Shown here: one piece after another, positions 5,982-7,293 of the stretch | Layout: the number at the start of each line of letters is the position of its first letter | Numbering within the stretch: the first letter of the stretch is position 1 | Assembly (NCBI GenBank): GCA_029259675.1 | Contig: JAJDES010000006.1 | Coordinates: 1-7,293 of the forward strand | Reading direction: 5' to 3' | DNA length: 7,293 bases | Origin: Planctomycetota bacterium | GTDB taxonomy: Bacteria > Planctomycetota > UBA1135 > GCA-002686595 | Program-made: the position numbers and the translations under genes | Notes under the pieces: model-generated | What the model was told of the DNA's origin: nothing | Databases searched by the model: none | What the model saw: only the letters and a program-made list of their open reading frames with translations

Positions 5982-5998
5982 CTGGCACGGTACTTGTT
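5982..5998 (+). promoter_or_regulatory. Sigma-54 (-24/-12) promoter candidate upstream of dnaK
   Basis: CTGGCACG-GTAC-TTGTT matches the consensus YTGGCACG-N4-TTGCW at every specified position except the C of the -12 GC, which is T. GG at 5984-5985 and the -12 G at 5996 are separated by exactly 10 bases. The start would be near 6008, leaving an 81-base dnaK leader. A short dyad (AGGCC-N7-GGCCT, 5967-5983) abuts the -24 element. A sigma-54 activator gene is the nearest upstream gene, which adds context. The -12 mismatch and the lack of an experimental start keep this a candidate. Confidence 0.5.
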
Positions 5999-6029
5999 CT
6001 TGGGCAGGGCAATCACTGGCCGGCTCCCA

Positions 6030-6073
6030 CCTCCAAGGGAGTTTGATCGGCCTCGGCAGCAGCCTCTTGGAGG
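6030..6073 (+). promoter_or_regulatory. dnaK leader hairpin with an anti-Shine-Dalgarno arm
   Basis: CCTCCAAG (6030-6037) is perfectly complementary to CTTGGAGG (6066-6073); the stem extends by a G-U and a G-C pair to 10 bp (6030-6039 with 6064-6073), with a 24-base loop. The right arm contains GGAGG, so the left arm CCTCC acts as an anti-Shine-Dalgarno. A competing small hairpin, CTCCC (6024-6028) with GGGAG (6037-6041), uses part of the left arm. The proximal ribosome site AAGGAG (6078-6083) lies 4 bases beyond the stem and is not itself paired. Confidence 0.4.
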
Positions 6074-6077
6074 ACGC

Positions 6078-6083
6078 AAGGAG
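6078..6083 (+). promoter_or_regulatory. Ribosome binding site of dnaK
   Basis: AAGGAG ends 5 bases before ATG 6089. A second GGAGG at 6069-6073 lies farther upstream, inside the predicted hairpin stem. Confidence 0.75.
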
Positions 6084-6088
6084 TAACC

Positions 6089-7293
6089 ATGAGCGAGAAG
6101 AAAACAAAGATCATCGGGATCGACCTGGGTACCACCAACTCTGTGGTGGCCGTGATGGAAGGCGGCGAGCCGCATGTGATCACCAGTTTGGAAGGCGCTC
6201 GCACAACGCCTTCTGTGGTGGCCTTCGCCGGTGAGGGCAATCGCCTGGTGGGTGCCCCGGCCAAGCGCCAGGCGGTGACCAATCCGACCAAGACGATCTT
6301 CTCCATCAAGCGCTTCATGGGGCGCCGCCACTCGGAAGTTTCCGGCGAAGAAAAGATCGTGCCCTACAAGCTCGTCGGCGGACCCGACGAGTTGGTCAAG
6401 GTTGACATCGACGGCGAGCAATACACGCCGCCCCAAATCAGCGCCATGGTGCTGGCCAGCCTCAAGGAGGCGGCCGAATCGCACCTGGGCGAAACCGTCA
6501 GTCGAGCCGTCATTACGGTCCCGGCTTACTTCAACGACGCCCAACGCCAGGCGACCAAGGATGCCGGCACGATCGCCGGTCTCGAAGTCGAGCGCATCAT
6601 CAACGAGCCCACGGCCGCAACCCTGGCCTACGGGTTGGACAAGCGCGCTTCCGGCCGCATTGCCGTTTACGACCTGGGCGGCGGTACCTTCGACGTTTCG
6701 ATTCTGGAAATCGGCGACGGTGTCTTTGAAGTGCTCGCAACCAGTGGCGACACGCACCTGGGTGGCGATGACTTTGACGAAGTCTTGATCAACTATGTTG
6801 CCGATCAATTCAAGCGCGACAACGGCATCGACATTCGCAGCGATGCGATGGCCCTGCAGCGCCTGAAGGAAGCCTGCGAAAAGGCCAAGTGCGAGCTTTC
6901 CTCGGCCAATCAGACCGATATCAGCTTGCCCTTCATCACCGCCGATGCCTCCGGGCCGAAGCACCTCCAACTGTCCATCAACCGCGCCAAGTTCGAGCAA
7001 CTGGTGGGCGACTTGATCTTGCGCACCGCCGAGCCCTGCACCAAGGCCATGGCCGACGCGGGGCTCAAGCCCGGTGAAATCGACGAAGTGCTTCTGGTGG
7101 GCGGCTCGACGCGCATCCCGGCCGTTCAGGCCAAGGTGCAGGAGATCTTCCAAAAGGAGCCCAACCGCAGCGTCAACCCCGATGAGGTTGTGGCCGTGGG
7201 CGCCGCTATCCAAGGCGGCATCCTGGGCGGCGAAGTCAGCGACGTGGTGCTGCTCGACGTCACCCCGCTTTCCCTGGGTATTGAAACCCTGGG
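6089..7293 (+). CDS. dnaK: Hsp70 chaperone DnaK, 5' two-thirds (3' end outside window)
   Basis: DnaK is the cytosolic ATP-dependent chaperone that works with DnaJ and GrpE. The frame opens at ATG 6089 and is uninterrupted to the window edge, giving 401 complete codons: the whole nucleotide-binding domain and the interdomain linker. All three Hsp70 signatures are present: IDLGTTNS (11-18), VYDLGGGTFDVSIL (193-206) and VLLVGGSTRIPAVQ (334-347). The linker region VVLLDVTPLSLGIET starts at 386. The N-terminal segment around 79-112 holds the insertion seen in Gram-negative-type DnaK and absent from most Firmicutes. The position equivalent to E. coli Cys15 is Val19, while Cys occurs at 263, 268 and 317. 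No grpE or hrcA lies upstream, so this is probably the first gene of its transcript. The start is fixed by AAGGAG and by conservation from the first residues. A 430-codon open frame runs antisense to it and is regarded as a shadow. Confidence 0.98.
   Translation, partial: MSEKKTKIIGIDLGTTNSVVAVMEGGEPHVITSLEGARTTPSVVAFAGEGNRLVGAPAKRQAVTNPTKTIFSIKRFMGRRHSEVSGEEKIVPYKLVGGPDELVKVDIDGEQYTPPQISAMVLASLKEAAESHLGETVSRAVITVPAYFNDAQRQATKDAGTIAGLEVERIINEPTAATLAYGLDKRASGRIAVYDLGGGTFDVSILEIGDGVFEVLATSGDTHLGGDDFDEVLINYVADQFKRDNGIDIRSDAMALQRLKEACEKAKCELSSANQTDISLPFITADASGPKHLQLSINRAKFEQLVGDLILRTAEPCTKAMADAGLKPGEIDEVLLVGGSTRIPAVQAKVQEIFQKEPNRSVNPDEVVAVGAAIQGGILGGEVSDVVLLDVTPLSLGIETL

Larger units (their letters stand above)
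5462..6088. other. Long non-coding region between the response regulator gene and dnaK (627 bases)
   Basis: No open frame here looks like a protein. The longest, on the minus strand (5583-6107), overlaps the dnaK start and has a low-information composition rich in Arg, Ser, Pro and Ala. The region holds a palindrome (5559-5570), two GCTTC/GAAGC dyads (5580-5592 and 5768-5784), two sigma-54-like promoter candidates (5828-5844 and 5982-5998) and a leader hairpin (6030-6073). I saw no terminator with a T-run after the response regulator gene, no CIRCE element and no tRNA. Confidence 0.6.

Noticed and set aside
5462..6088. CIRCE (HrcA) operator or sigma-32 promoter upstream of dnaK
   Set aside because: I looked for the GAGTGC/GCACTC-type inverted repeat and for CTTGAA with a CCCCAT-like partner and found neither; only an isolated GCACTC near 5696 lacks its partner.
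5583..6107. A 174-codon open frame on the minus strand in the gap before dnaK
   Set aside because: It overlaps the dnaK start and ribosome site, has no recognisable motif, and its composition resembles random translation of GC-rich DNA.
5921..7213. A 430-codon open frame on the minus strand, antisense to dnaK
   Set aside because: It mirrors the codon structure of a highly conserved, GC-biased gene; long antisense frames over dnaK are a known artefact. Its translation shows no family motif, while the plus strand has all Hsp70 signatures.

Overview
The window looks like chromosomal DNA of a moderately GC-rich Gram-negative-type bacterium. Three things hint at Planctomycetota or a relative: the style of the soluble NtrB-like kinase (an HEIKNPLST H-box and a GGTGLGLPTTK G2 box), a Sua5 domain fused to a low-molecular-weight phosphatase, and a DnaK carrying the N-terminal insertion typical of Gram-negative bacteria. 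This assignment is an inference from protein style only. I see no mobile element, CRISPR array, tRNA or rRNA.

Layout. (1) 2-937, plus strand: the 3' part of an NhaA-type Na+/H+ antiporter, cut by the left edge. (2) 1020-1499, plus: a free-standing PTS EIIA-like (PtsN-like) regulatory domain protein. (3) A short convergent gap holds a GC-rich hairpin. (4) 1616-2779, minus: a fusion of a Sua5/YwlC/TsaC-like threonylcarbamoyl-AMP synthase domain to a YwlE-like phosphatase. (5) A 427-base divergent gap holds interlocking inverted repeats in front of the fusion gene and a possible 13-codon leader ORF in front of the kinase gene. (6) 3207-4088 and 4085-5461, plus: a soluble histidine kinase and an NtrC-family sigma-54 activator, overlapping by GTGA. 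(7) 5462-6088: a 627-base region with no credible gene but with a good sigma-54 (-24/-12) promoter candidate, a weaker second one, several dyads, and a leader hairpin with an anti-Shine-Dalgarno arm. (8) 6089-7293, plus: dnaK, cut by the right edge.

How the parts may work together. The most interesting reading is that the kinase/activator pair controls the next gene, dnaK, through a sigma-54 promoter (GG at 5984-5985, -12 element at 5994-5997). No CIRCE element or convincing sigma-32 promoter was seen. This would be an unusual way to control the main Hsp70 chaperone. The fusion protein joins t6A tRNA modification to a phosphatase whose P-loop matches the protein-arginine phosphatase YwlE. The synthase half has changes at positions normally conserved in its active site. 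The EIIA-like protein beside nhaA suggests phosphorylation-linked control of ion transport. The domain calls are firm; the regulatory links are hypotheses.
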